DNA of 64,000 nucleotides, from NCBI GenBank assembly GCA_031216915.1, contig CM062292.1, positions 206,791,262 to 206,855,261 of the forward strand. Direction: 5' to 3'. A model generated the notes under the pieces. That model worked only from the letters and a program-made list of their open reading frames with translations, had not been told where the DNA came from and searched no databases. The position numbers and the translations under genes were made by a program. Below are positions 18,158 to 28,338 of this stretch, one piece after another; the stretch's first letter is position 1, and every line of letters starts with the position of its first letter. Source of the DNA: Pictodentalium vernedei (lineage: Eukaryota > Mollusca > Scaphopoda > Dentaliida > Dentaliidae).

Positions 18158-18532
18158 TTAGACGTATGCTTCATTCAGCAATAATTTCATGACGCATCCC
18201 TTGTCTTCTAAAGTCAGACTTCTACGCGCCAATTTCTGTTCTTCCAAAACTGTAGGCTTGTATTCATTCTTACAGAAGACTAATCTCTTCCAAAACGTGA
18301 TCATATCATTGAATCTAACACGTTCGAACGCCGGTTCGAAATACTTGACGACCATATCTTCCCTTTCCATCGTCAGACATGAATGATTCTCGTGATCGAA
18401 GTCTAGATGATCCCGACATCCGACACATCGTTCTAACAAGATGGGACGTAGTTCTTTGTTCACGCAGATTGCGTATGCTCTCATCAGCATGTTTAAAAGA
18501 AACCTTGCTCTAATAGTCTGAGAATCGCTCAT
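18158..18532 (-). CDS. small hypothetical Polinton protein with Cys/His cluster, intact
   Basis: 124 residues from ATG 18532. The middle has CVGCRDHLDFDHENHSC, a CxxC with nearby His and Cys that could bind zinc. The rest is helical and charged. No family recognised. It is the outermost gene on this side of the element, and its promoter-like motif at 18608-18622 supports it as real. Confidence 0.55.
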   Translation of the reverse strand: MSDSQTIRARFLLNMLMRAYAICVNKELRPILLERCVGCRDHLDFDHENHSCLTMEREDMVVKYFEPAFERVRFNDMITFWKRLVFCKNEYKPTVLEEQKLARRSLTLEDKGCVMKLLLNEAYV

Positions 18533-18607
18533 GATTTACGTATTTTTATAACCTATTCGATTTGATATATTTATTTTTCTAAATAACTATTATTTATATT
18601 TTTTTTT

Positions 18608-18622
18608 CTCTCCTATATATAT
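18608..18622 (-). promoter_or_regulatory. late-type promoter motif before the outermost gene
   Basis: On the minus strand ATATATATAGGAGAG, 76 bases before the ATG at 18532, then an A/T-only leader. Closest match to the motif at 15915-15930. Confidence 0.5.
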
Positions 18623-18639
18623 CAATCAAAAACGTGACA

Positions 18640-19165
18640 GTGGGTTTGCGGATTCTAACACCCGGCAACACTCTTCACTCAAAACATTTCCATCAAGTGC
18701 TTATCAAGATCACCTCGCAATAACGTGTGCTAGTCTCACTTCGAGAAATGCGACAGTGGGTTTGAGAGTTCGAACACAACCTCTTCACGCGAGTCGAGTT
18801 CCGACCTAAAATCCTCAAGTGGATCTCCGTGTACGCCTCCATAGGGTTTCAGTGTTAAAATCGTGCACGGATGCGGACTGTTAGAATCGGCAAGACGATG
18901 TGTTCGAATTCTCAAAACGTTTTTTTGCTCGCAATTTAACACTGAATCCTATGGGGAAAACTCACTTGCCGATTTCAATCAAAACGGTACATGTACGTGT
19001 ACGTAAAATTACGGGCGTCTAGGATACAATTCAGTGTTAAAAAAATTCGAAAACACCCTAAAAAACCGTTAAAATCTTGTACACATACACGATGTTAACA
19101 CTAAATCCTATGGAGGTGTACATGTACACGTACACGTACATGTACGTGTGTGTTCGTATTCTCAA
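18640..19165. other. non-coding right end of the Polinton with inverted subterminal motifs
   Basis: No coding sense. A motif like AACACTGAATCCTATGG recurs: inverted at 18838-18857, direct at 18935-18953, a partial inverted copy near 19,030, and direct (one change) at 19094-19112. GACAGTGGGTTTG occurs at 18636 and 18751. GTACATGTAC/GTACGTGTAC strings occur near 18,990 and 19,117-19,150. This looks like the terminal repeat region; its partner end is outside the window. Confidence 0.5.
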
Positions 19166-19182
19166 TTATCACCTACTGGCCT

Positions 19183-19790
19183 GTGTCACAAGCTGAATAA
19201 TACATACACCAACTTTGTTTGAGATCAAATAATCCAAACTGGAAATATCAGTCAGAAACAAAAAAATGTCAATAAACGGTCAAATTCTAAGTCAAAAAGG
19301 GCCACCGCTCATAATGGATGGTGCGGATATTCGAACTTAGTCTGTATTATTAGCTGGGTAATACACAGACCAACTTTGTGTGAGATCAAATAATCCAAAC
19401 TGGAGTTATCAGTCAAAAACGCAAAATGTTAATAAACGGTCGAATTATAAGTCGAAAAAGGGTCGTAACCCATGTACAATAAGTGGACAGAACCCATATT
19501 CGAACTTGGCTTGTATTAGTGGCTAGGTAATACACATGTCAACTTTGGTTGAGATCAAATAATCCCAACTGAAGTTATCGGTCAGAAACCAAAAATGCCA
19601 AAATAGACCGTCAAATTCTAAGTCGAAAAAAGTCAGTAACTCATGTAAAAATAATTGGGCAGGGCCCATATTCGAGTTTAGCCTGTATTACAAGCTGGAT
19701 AATACTTATACCAACTTTGTTTGAAATCAAATAATGGAAACTGTAGTTATCGGTCGGAAACCAAAAATGTTAATGGACGGATGGACATTC
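19183..19790 (+). repeat. tandem repeat, four diverged units of about 161-172 bp
   Basis: The phrase CAACTTTG...GAGATCAAATAAT followed by GTTATC(A/G)GTC recurs with CAAC starts near 19210, 19371, 19540 and 19712. It lies just outside the Polinton. A tail with GACAGACGGACGGACTGACTG (near 19,970) resembles the ends of other dispersed animal repeats. No coding sense. Confidence 0.85.
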
Positions 19791-20902
19791 TTGCACGTTC
19801 TTACTTGTGGGGTTTTTCCCATCTTAAACCGTAACCCCGCAAGGTCAAAAAAATTAACCCCACAGTGCAAAACAAAACTCCACAAGTGGCCACTGTACTA
19901 ACCCAACCCCACAACTACCACTGACCCTAAATTGTATACCCTCCAATGTACCTCTGCTAAGCCTGGGTGGACAGACGGACGGACTGACTGATTACATAAT
20001 ACGACCGCTTTTCAAACGGGCATATAAAAACTGAACAATGTGAATTGTTCCTTTGAAGATCTAAGCCATGCTTAGGCTGGTCACTTTCAAATGACATTTA
20101 TAGCCCACAAGGAGACACAAAGGTAGCAGCTACATGCCTAACAGAGCTTCGGGAACCAGATTGCAACGTATCTGTATATGTATTTGTGTAAAAATCATGC
20201 GTCATTCATACAAGATGGATATGTCCAGTTTATTTGACTAAACCGTTCACCAAGCGTTATCACTGAAACCGGTTAGCGCTAGTCACAAATTTCGTCATTC
20301 AAATTTAATTAGTTTTTCCACAATCTACAAAAATATTGAATCTGGACTGAAAATCATTGGTTTCTAGTGTTTCTGGTTGTTTGTTTCCTTCAAAAGATAT
20401 TATCTATGATGATGACGGGTAAAACAAGGCTCCCCCGTCAAGTCTATGGATGACGTCAGTAGAAAATGTTCTCAAGTTGATTCGTTGTACTCCCTCAGAA
20501 AAACAGCGAAACCAACATCGTTTCTGCACCCAAGTACTGCTTCAAAATGGAGAGTCAGTTCGGCATTGAAAAGTGACTAATATTCTTATGACCGTCGGAT
20601 TTAACTCGTTGAACCATTGCCGGTGCAATGGCAGCAAATGGGAGAGTTTACATTTGTTATTGGGAAGTAGACCGCTTCATATTTTGCAGCCATTCTACTT
20701 AATGGAATTGTGACGTATCATATTCCTGGGGTGGGAAAGCGGGCTGAAGGGGTCAAAGGGTGAAAGAACCGTAGGGGACAGACAGAGGATTCAATGACAA
20801 GCTCAGCGTGCTATCTTAGTGTAAAGATACGGCTACTTTGGAATTTTATATATACAATGTACAGAATGTCTCTTAAAGCTTCGTCAAGTATATGAAACTT
20901 AC
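19791..20902. other. non-coding stretch, no gene recognised
   Basis: I looked on the minus strand for the last P450 exon (following the heme exon ending at 20903) and found none. Contains GTGGGGTT-rich sequence around 19,820-19,950, otherwise nothing notable. Confidence 0.6.
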
Positions 20903-20975
20903 TTTTGCAAAGTATTTCCCCACACAACTTCTAGGTCCAAGTGAAAATGGTAAGAAATTATAGACTTTACCAGAA
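20903..20975 (-). CDS. cytochrome P450 exon with heme-binding loop (CYP46A-like)
   Basis: Minus strand, after acceptor TTTTCAG and before donor GTAAGT. Its first base completes an AGT codon with two bases from the exon at 24016. It encodes SGKVYNFLPFSLGPRSCVGK, matching FxxGxRxCxG with Cys as heme ligand, and ends after FAK in phase 0. P450s are ER-bound monooxygenases. CYP46A hydroxylates cholesterol at C24, and the substrate here is only a guess from family resemblance. The following, last exon was not found. Confidence 0.88.
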
Positions 20976-23900
20976 CTGAAAATGAAAGAATGTGTCAGTT
21001 GTTAAATACACATTACTAGCCTGAAATGATTTGATCACTTCCAAAATTTACCTTGAAAAAAAGCAAAAAAGTCAAGCGCCCTCTGTATTTTGACCATTGC
21101 TGGCATGTACAAATTATACATTAAGACAACATGAGAACAGGTTTCCTTTTTGGAAACCTCCCAGTGTAGAATAATGAAGCAAATTCGTGAAATTCTTTCA
21201 TTGCGCCGATGATGTGCTGTGACGAAAATACACTATTGGAAGGGCTCTGGGTGCAATTTCCAACAAGGGTCTGTATCAAAGTACTCTATCACCAAAGATG
21301 AAGAAACTACGTTTCATAGGCATCCTCAAAGATCATGGTGCAGGCCTACTACGGTATACCCAGAGCAGTTTGCGTATACACTCTTATTATTTGCCCAACG
21401 CCTAGAAAAGCAAGCGAACAAGAGATCGGTCGACGGCTTTCTTTTGAAACGAAGAGCAGACAAATTAAAAATAGTTAGTCCAAATTATACGCGGCTGCAT
21501 AACCGGCAAAACACGTGCTTTCACCCAAGGCAATTCGTACTAAAGAAGAAAATCGCTACTCGCGAAATGATTTGTGTGGCTACATAAAACAGCGTTGAGT
21601 ATGGTAATGCGTTTGAGATTCTAGAGTTATATTGAAGCCTTTGGCTCATAGTGCAGCGAGTGAGACTTCGTTGAATTTTCCTGACTACAGTGAATAGGAC
21701 CTGAAACCCTTCATGCTACGAAATTTACTGTCGTTGGGAAGAAGAAAATTGTAAGAAATGATCAGTTGCTACTTTTTCGATTATTTTCACCAACGCCCCT
21801 TGGTGGTTATCTATTATCACTGCTTAACCCTTTGGATCTAATTCTAAAACTTTAGAAACATCCTGGCACCTCATACTAAGAGGATTTGCATAGAGTGACA
21901 AAAGTTTTGTGAGCAATAATGAAATTATCCTGCCAGTGATTTCTAGTAAAGTCTTGGCTGCCTATACAGGCGGCCAAGATTTCACTAGGAATCGTTGTCA
22001 GACCATGGGGGATTATAAAATAGTAGCCGGTAGATATTTAAAAATGAGAACGAAATCACGTTGGGAATGGGGTCCTTAAACGCACCCGGTATACCTCAAA
22101 GAAAATACCTGACTTGTGATGGATCCATGGGTAAGGTATCTCTTTCGGTTTGTTCGGATTAACGCATCTGTGTAAATAGCTACAGGTGTTAGATACTTTA
22201 TTTCGCATCATAATAATATAATAGTATAAATGTGTTAAACAAAATTAATTCTATTATACTGCGAGGAGACAGCATAGTCACAAGGACTGTCTTCCCGCCG
22301 TCCCCACATAAAGACTACATGTAATCTTCACAGCAGATTTCGTCTCGATTTTGATTCACTGAAGGAGACAAATACTGACCAGTATCCAGTAAGAAAAAAC
22401 AAAATATGTCAAGTTTGTACCTATTGAGAGCCCTCCCGAAAAGGACGCTGTACCTGTTGAAGATAGAGCACCCCGGGGCAGCATCATGGTCCACCGTGTT
22501 ACCTAATATTGCGGCATCTCAATTTAACACTGGGCGAGATAACAGAACACTAATTACAAGCACGCTGATCACTTCAGTCATAACTTCAATCCAGGCATGC
22601 AGAGTTACTACAGGCAACATTAAGTGAGTATGAGCTAAGCCTCCTGTCAGTAAGAATTCTTTTAAATTCAGATCTATTGAGATTTTGAACCAATGGTTAG
22701 TTTGGAGCCTAACCTGCCATATCCGACACGAGGAGACCCTGGCTGTCGAAAATATCGTCAAACCTCAATAAATAAATAACCTGCTATAGACTATCGTCAT
22801 TTCCAAGAAGAGCCATGCAAGCCCATTCGTTTGCAACACTGAACATGTGTATACGTTCAGGCTCACATGGACATGACGACTGGAGAAATATCTTGGATTT
22901 TTAGTTTTAAAGCCATTTAGACACCCCGAGAGAGCGAAAATATCGGACGCAAAATGGTCATTTGCACTTTCCCATGTAACTTCCTCGAACCTGCAAATCC
23001 CCCCAAGTGACTTATTTGATTCTACTGTTTTGCGTTTTGACGTCTGTCTCTTCTTCTGTACTGCAGCTCTCCAAATATGCTCGAGTTTTGATAAAAGCTG
23101 ACTTACTCTTTATCTGACGGCAGCCATAACAGACCAAAGCTGGACACTGAAATTTGATATTTATCCCATAAATGGCCGTTTATTTTAACAATAAAACCTT
23201 GGTTAAATGTTCGTCAGAGGCTCGTCGGTTTCATTCTTAATCCTACTGGTAGAATAATTTTTTCATTTGAAAACACTATACGTTTATTCTATATATATTT
23301 GGGGGTTTTTTTATTTGATTTTTTTTTATAATCTCCCTCTAAGTGTCTAAGACTTCTGATATATTGTGCAGTTGATAGCACAGTCGTGGTGGAACTAAAA
23401 TGGAAGTGTGAGGTGTGAGCTTGTGTGTGTGTGGGGGGGGGGGGGGGGGGGCGGGGGAGACGGGCACTACATATTCCTTGTCAACTTTTGCCTCAAAAAC
23501 ATAGCGTATGTCCCCTCATTGGAACGACGCATTTGAGCTCGTTCCAATCGACGTCCAAAGGCTAAGTTTTCTGGGCCAAAAAAATGAAAAAGGTTAGTTA
23601 TTCAACTATCGCGGTGGCGGGAAAGTGTAGAGGCTAACAACGACAGTGTATTACAAATAGAAAGAGTTTGTTTAAACCTATGAAAACATATTTGCCTTGT
23701 GTTTTCTAACAACGGCATGAGCAGTTTCCATACTGTTTGGTAAAAAACAGAGCATAAGGCTTTGTTGATGTAACAGTTACAGGCCAAACAACGGCGATAC
23801 GAGGCGCATATGTCCTTTTGCCCAAACAACGGAGGAAATTAACCCCCCCCCCCCCCCCCCCCCAGTGACAATGACAAGTGAGCTGAAAGAAATAAACCCA

Positions 23901-24015
23901 TCGACTTCCAAATGATTCAAAATACATGATCAGGACATTTTTCCTTCTTACATAACTGTCCCCAAGCCACAATTATTCAGACGCATTACGGAAATGATAC
24001 TAAGCCAAACATTAC
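20976..24015. other. P450 intron, non-coding, with a hairpin and homopolymers
   Basis: No coding sense found. Notable parts: imperfect 25-bp-arm hairpin 21938-21962/21969-21993; a SINE-like tail (GACCCTGGCTGTCGA...AATAAATAAATAA) at 22,734-22,778; a run of G at ~23,433-23,450; a run of C at ~23,844-23,863; and a relic of the palindromic MITE at ~23,487-23,540. Confidence 0.6.
21938..21993. repeat. imperfect hairpin, 25-bp arms
   Basis: Arms 21938-21962 and 21969-21993 pair with about four mismatches around a 6-base loop (TATACA). Possibly a small MITE relic. Confidence 0.6.
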
Positions 24016-24101
24016 CTGTCGTTACTCATGAAACGTTCAGGGTCATATTGATCTGGGTTTTTGAAAGCATCGTCCATCCTACATAAAGAATATATTGGCA
24101 C
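24016..24101 (-). CDS. cytochrome P450 exon with PERF motif
   Basis: Minus strand, acceptor TTTCCAG, donor GTAATG. 86 bases, entering in phase 0 and leaving two bases over. It encodes VPIYSLCRMDDAFKNPDQYD, followed by PERF, the conserved meander-region motif. The wording (RMDDAFKNPDQYDPERF) is close to CYP46A. It lies between the ExxR exon (25189-25384) and the heme exon. Confidence 0.9.
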
Positions 24102-24168
24102 CTGGAAATTAAGGTAAACAGAAAAAGTATAAGAGAATGAATTGGACTGGGACTAGTTTGCCCTTTAA

Positions 24169-24441
24169 CCCTTTACCCATCGTAACGGCCCAAACCGGCC
24201 AGCGCTATTCTCAAAAATCTCCAATTAATTTTCATTATTTTTACAAAAATCTTGAATAACTAATTTTTTTCATTTTTTGTCTCAAAAACATAGGTTATGA
24301 CTCCTCGTGGGAACGAGCTCGTCCAGCCCTTTCCAATGAGGGGTCGTAACCTATGTTTTTGAGACAAAAAATGAGAACAATTTATTATTCAAGAATTTTT
24401 TTTTTTGCAAGTGTCGTCTGCTTTTCATGTTAGGTAAAGGG
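24169..24441. mobile_element. TTAA-flanked palindromic MITE, copy 1
   Basis: Starts CCCTTTACCCATCG and ends GGTAAAGG plus G, with TTAA on both sides (24165-24168, 24442-24445). The inside is a long inverted repeat built on CATAGGTTATGACTCCTCGT and its complement. TTAA duplication points to a piggyBac- or Kolobok-type parent. Confidence 0.85.
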
Positions 24442-24905
24442 TTAAATAGTCCATCACTTCTTGTTAGATTCAAATATGAAATATTCCATTCCACCTGATT
24501 CAGTCTCAACATTCCAATTCATGTTATTTAATTCAACGCAAGAACGGTATCTCAATCGAGACTTGTTTTAATCGAATCATTGTTAAAATTACGGTTCCCT
24601 TTCTGACCATCTGAAATATTTCACCTCAGTGAATCAGAAAATATCGTTTCCATTAAGTTTCTTTGAAACAGTTTCTCAATCGACAGTTCATTTGCTTGAT
24701 TCCTTGTGAACACTACCATCACCACTAACACGTTTGTTTACAGAATAATATGTACGGGGCGTACTCTGCTTGCAGTTTTATCACGAACTCGCGTAGTATT
24801 ACTAATCATATGGATATTAGGCCTAATATCTTGCAGAATTAAACACCTCATGCATCATTAGAATATCTACTCTCTTTAAGAATGAGGGTGAATTGGCGGG
24901 GTTAA

Positions 24906-25149
24906 CCATTTACCTAACGTAACGGCAAAAACCGGACAGCGCTATTCTCAAAAATCGCCTATTCATTTTCATTATTTTTTTCATTTTTTGTCTCAAAAAC
25001 ATAGGTTATGACCCCTCATTGGAACGAGCTCGTCGAGCTCGTTCCAATGAGGGGGTCATAACCTATGTTTTGGAGACAAAAAATGAAAATAACATTTATT
25101 CAAGAATTTTTTTTTCAAGTGTCGTCTGCTTTTCATGTTAGGTAAAGGG
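24906..25149. mobile_element. TTAA-flanked palindromic MITE, copy 2
   Basis: 244 bases between TTAA at 24902-24905 and 25150-25153. The centre is a near-perfect palindrome around GAACGAGCTCGTCGAGCTCG. It ends 35 bases from the splice donor of the P450 ExxR exon, inside the same intron as copy 1. Confidence 0.9.
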
Positions 25150-25188
25150 TTAAAAGATGTAAATATTCGAAGATTTATCTAATACCAC

Positions 25189-25384
25189 CTGGATATCAGT
25201 GTCAGCAGGAATTATTATACCATCAATGTTGAAATCTTTCTGTGTTTCACGGGCCGTTTCGAGTGCTGGGGGATAGAATCTCATTGTCTCTTTAATAACT
25301 GCATCCAAATAAGGTAACTTTTCAACCTCGTTCCATTTGAAGTCAGGCTTTTGTCCAATATTATCATCTATCTCGTTCCGCAAT
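25189..25384 (-). CDS. cytochrome P450 exon with ExxR motif
   Basis: Minus strand, acceptor GTTTAG, donor GTGGTA (usable but not ideal). 196 bases: the first base completes an AGA codon with the previous exon, and it ends in phase 0. It encodes LPYLDAVIKETMRFYPPALE, where KETMR is the invariant K-helix ExxR, followed by DGIIIPADTDIQ. It matches the CYP46A type (substrate recognition site 5 region). Confidence 0.92.
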
Positions 25385-25677
25385 CTAAACATGGAAGTTT
25401 ACAACAGTTAAAAACATTTATAGTAGAATGTTAAAGACAAATAATGGAGGTGGACAATAATGTTCGCCAGCTTTCCTACTTTTTATTTGCAGATAAGTTC
25501 CTGAATCCCCAAATAATACTATTAGCTCGAGCGGCATCCAGGATTTCGTCTTACCTTGTTCAAACAGAAACAAAATCATAATGTGTTCCATTTATATGCA
25601 AAACTGCGATATTTATGGGATATAGCCGCCTCTCCTTTTGTATTGTTGAAGAAGAACTAATGTTTCATTTCCATTAA

Positions 25678-26515
25678 CCCTTCATCTTATATAACGTTCG
25701 GCGCTATTCACGAGAATCGTGCTGGAAATTTTACTTTTTCATTTTTTTCCTCCAAAACATTGTTTATCATCGCTCGTTGGAACGAGCTCGCTTCCCTCGT
25801 TCCAAATGGTGCTCTTATAGTAGAGCGGTTTCTGGGTTTAAATGTTCAAATAAATACCTCTTGGGGAATTAGCGGTTTATTTTCAAATTTATGACAAAAG
25901 TGAACATCGATATGTTTTGGAATAAACCACGAACAATCAAGCCTCCGACTGGAACGGGGAATGGTGACTTTCGCGGAGACTCCCAACACAAAGTGAATTA
26001 ACAATGCAAAAGCAGCAATATATATATATAAAAATGAGACAATAGAACATTTGACGTGGCATGCAAGACCAGTTGAAACAGCTTCGCAAACAATACAAGT
26101 AATAACCAGGAAATTAAACAGAGCTGTGAAAAACCGAGTAGCGAGTTTGATTGTTTTCGAGTCTGCCAGACAGTAATTTTTACAGTTTATACCACCTTTC
26201 AGTAGAATATAATGCATGCTGGGATAAATGACTAATTCGGTCCATTCAATAGCATCCTTTAAGTTTGCAGTGAATAATTGCAATTAATCTAACATTTTTG
26301 TGCATAAATGTTGAAATAATAGTTTATTATCTTTACGAAAAGAAAGATTGGCTGATGTTGGAACTAAATGCCACATGTCATTTTAACGCTGCCACACGCT
26401 TAAGCTACGTTTTTGAGACAAGAATGAATTCTGTCAGTTATTCGTGAACATAAGAACATTTGTTGCAAGTATCGTCTTCTTATCGTGTTAAGTAAATGGT
26501 TCAATTATGAGGTGG
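25678..26515. mobile_element. old palindromic MITE copy split by an unknown insertion
   Basis: Left half 25678-~25812 (after TTAA 25674-25677, with GGCGCTATTCACGAGAATCG and CGTTGGAACGAGCTCG). Right half ~26,400-26,513 (GTTTTTGAGACAAGAATGA to GTTAAGTAAATGG). Between them are about 580 bases without recognisable content, including a 145-codon frame I do not believe codes. Confidence 0.55.
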
Positions 26516-26875
26516 CTAACGTAAAAAAATGTAATATATAGGGTTTAATCCAGGGAACGAGAATTTCCTGATTCTCGTTTTTGAAAATCAGGTACGATAC
26601 CGGGAATTTTCCAGTTCTCGTTTCTGGATATCAGTCCCAATACCAGTGAAATTCATAGGACAGAACCGGAGATCAATGGTTGCGTTCCACAAGCTTTGAT
26701 TCCTAATTCTAGTCTATGCATTTCTCCGACAGTAGCATCGATTTTTAGAACCGGTAACTGAGAAATTGCTGTTCGCGAGATTAACCCACAGCTCCAACGG
26801 AGATGCTGGTCACGAAGAAATTAAGATTCGCCGTAATCATATATACTTATAGAATAGACATCTTTGAGGCCCACG

Positions 26876-27362
26876 AAAGTTCTGATTCGAATAAATTTCT
26901 GTATGAATGTTTAGTAACATGGAATGGGGAGCGCGGTGGCTCAGTAGGTAGAGGTGCAGGCTGCAAGCCGAGAGGTCCTCGGTTCGAATCCCACCTGCGG
27001 CAACCGCGTTGTGTCCTTGGGCAAGACACTTCATCTCCATTGCCCACGTGGGGACACGATGACTCCGTGTCTAAGGCGCACCGCACGTCTTTGGTACGCA
27101 TGTCTTCAACCAATCTAACCCTGCCTGTGCTGCAGTGGGGAGTTACGATGTTGGCGAGCTGGCAGCTGCTCGTCGTTGCTCGGTGGTTCTCTCCGGGTAC
27201 TCCGGCTTCCTCCACCCGTAAAACTGTCACGGTCATGATTAGCCATTGTGCATAAATATGTGACCTTAAAACATCAATAAATAAATAGTAACATGGAATA
27301 CATCACATATAATACGGGTTTTTTTTCTCGTGCAGAAATTATGCAAATTAGATGAACTAATT
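26876..27362 (+). repeat. left arm of a large inverted repeat (contains the SINE)
   Basis: Without the SINE and one duplication, this arm (GAAAGTTCTGATT... to CAAATTAGATGAAC) is about 110 bases and matches the complement of 27757-27880. The arms flank tandem ~175-bp units. Confidence 0.8.
26926..27285 (+). mobile_element. tRNA-headed SINE
   Basis: Flanked by the 14-bp duplication TAGTAACATGGAAT (26912-26925 and 27286-27299). The head has pol III A box (TGGCTCAGTAGG) and B box (GGTTCGAATCC) 30-40 bases apart. The body from GTGTCCTTGGGCAAG to TAAAACTGTCAC is shared with the 5S-headed SINE at 43237. It ends in CAATAAATAAA. The host is the left arm of an inverted repeat. Confidence 0.95.
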
Positions 27363-27372
27363 TGCATAACAA

Positions 27373-28064
27373 AAAAACAGATTGCACTAATTTTGGTAGA
27401 AAATGGCTGCTGGCGGCCATCTTGTATTTCGGATCGCACCCCAAAACATTCGATCTCGTTCCACGGTGATAACAAAGGTACCCAAAAAGTTTCGTAAAGA
27501 TCGATTCATAAATACGGCCTCTAGCCTGAGCCGTATAGAAGTTGTGTACAAAACACTGATTGGACCTAATTTCGGTACAAAATGGGCACTGGCAGCCACC
27601 TTGAATTTTGGACCGCACCCAGAAACACTCGTCCTCGTCCCAAGGTGATAACAAAGGTACCCAAGAAGTTTCGTGAAGATCGGTTCATAAATACAGCCTC
27701 CAGCCCTAGCCGTATTGACATGTGCACTTACAGTGTATAAGTAGCACTGAATAAAACAAAGTTCATCTAATTTGCATAATTTCTGCACGAGAAAAAAAAA
27801 CCCATATTATATGTGATATATTCCATGTTACTAAATATTCAACCAAAAAATTATTCAAATCAGAACTTTCATACAGAAGTGAAGTTCTGTACAAAAAACT
27901 GATTGCACTAACTAAAGTACAGAATGGCTGCTGGTGGCCATCTTGAATTTGGGACCGCACCCCAAAACACTCGTTCTCGTCCCACAGTGATAACATAGGT
28001 ACTCAAGAAGTTTCGTAAAGATCGGTTCATAAATACGGCCTCTAGCCCGAGCGGTATTGAATTG
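27373..28064 (+). repeat. ~175-bp repeated unit, three copies
   Basis: Units begin near 27374, 27549 and 27893 with ACTGATTG(C/G)AC and share GGCCATCTTGAATTT, CTCGT(C/T)CCAC(A/G)GTGATAAC and AGTTTCGTAAAGATCGGTTC. The right inverted-repeat arm separates units 2 and 3. No coding sense. Confidence 0.8.
27757..27880 (-). repeat. right arm of the inverted repeat (empty site for the SINE)
   Basis: The reverse complement carries TAGTAACATGGAAT once and uninterrupted, giving the pre-insertion state of the left arm. Confidence 0.8.
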
Positions 28065-28338
28065 TTGACGGACGACGGGCCAAAACCTCAAATTTGTCTT
28101 ACGTCAAAGTTGAGCTAAAAATTAACTTTGTGTAAAATGTCCGGTTCCCTCTCCTTGAAAGTATAAAAAGAATCTTAGCCGATTTTGTACCACTGCCTAA
28201 TTTCTGACAAAATTGCTGGAAGACACCCCTCTTTTTCTGAATCTATACTACTCGAAGTTTGATAAGCACCAAGTATATCCAACTACCTGTTTTACGTTTT
28301 AGTTGAAATATTGTAATGAAAAGAGCATATATTTTTTA

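Larger units (their letters stand above)
1..19165. mobile_element. Maverick/Polinton (adintovirus-like) element, decayed, left end outside window
   Basis: Gene content defines it: DNA polymerase B with HNH-like zinc region, adenovirus-type protease, capsid-like protein, retroviral-type integrase and a phospholipase A2-like protein, in two convergent blocks meeting near 13,650. Polintons are self-synthesising, virus-like DNA elements of 15-20 kb or more. Two later insertions (134-4053 and 9005-13156) add about 8 kb. I see no packaging ATPase and no clear penton/minor capsid gene; they may lie left of base 1 or be lost. The right end near 19,165 is placed only from where the AT-rich and repeated terminal sequence stops, so it is uncertain by some tens of bases. 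Confidence 0.85.

Noticed and set aside
22406-22627. 73-codon frame in the P450 intron
   Set aside because: Short, no domain, no splice context; likely chance.
25846-26283. 145-codon minus-strand frame with hydrophobic stretches
   Set aside because: No recognisable domain, no splice or start support, and it lies inside an insertion in a decayed MITE within an intron.
26926-27000. Free-standing tRNA gene
   Set aside because: Has A and B boxes but continues into a SINE body with target duplications, so it is a SINE head.
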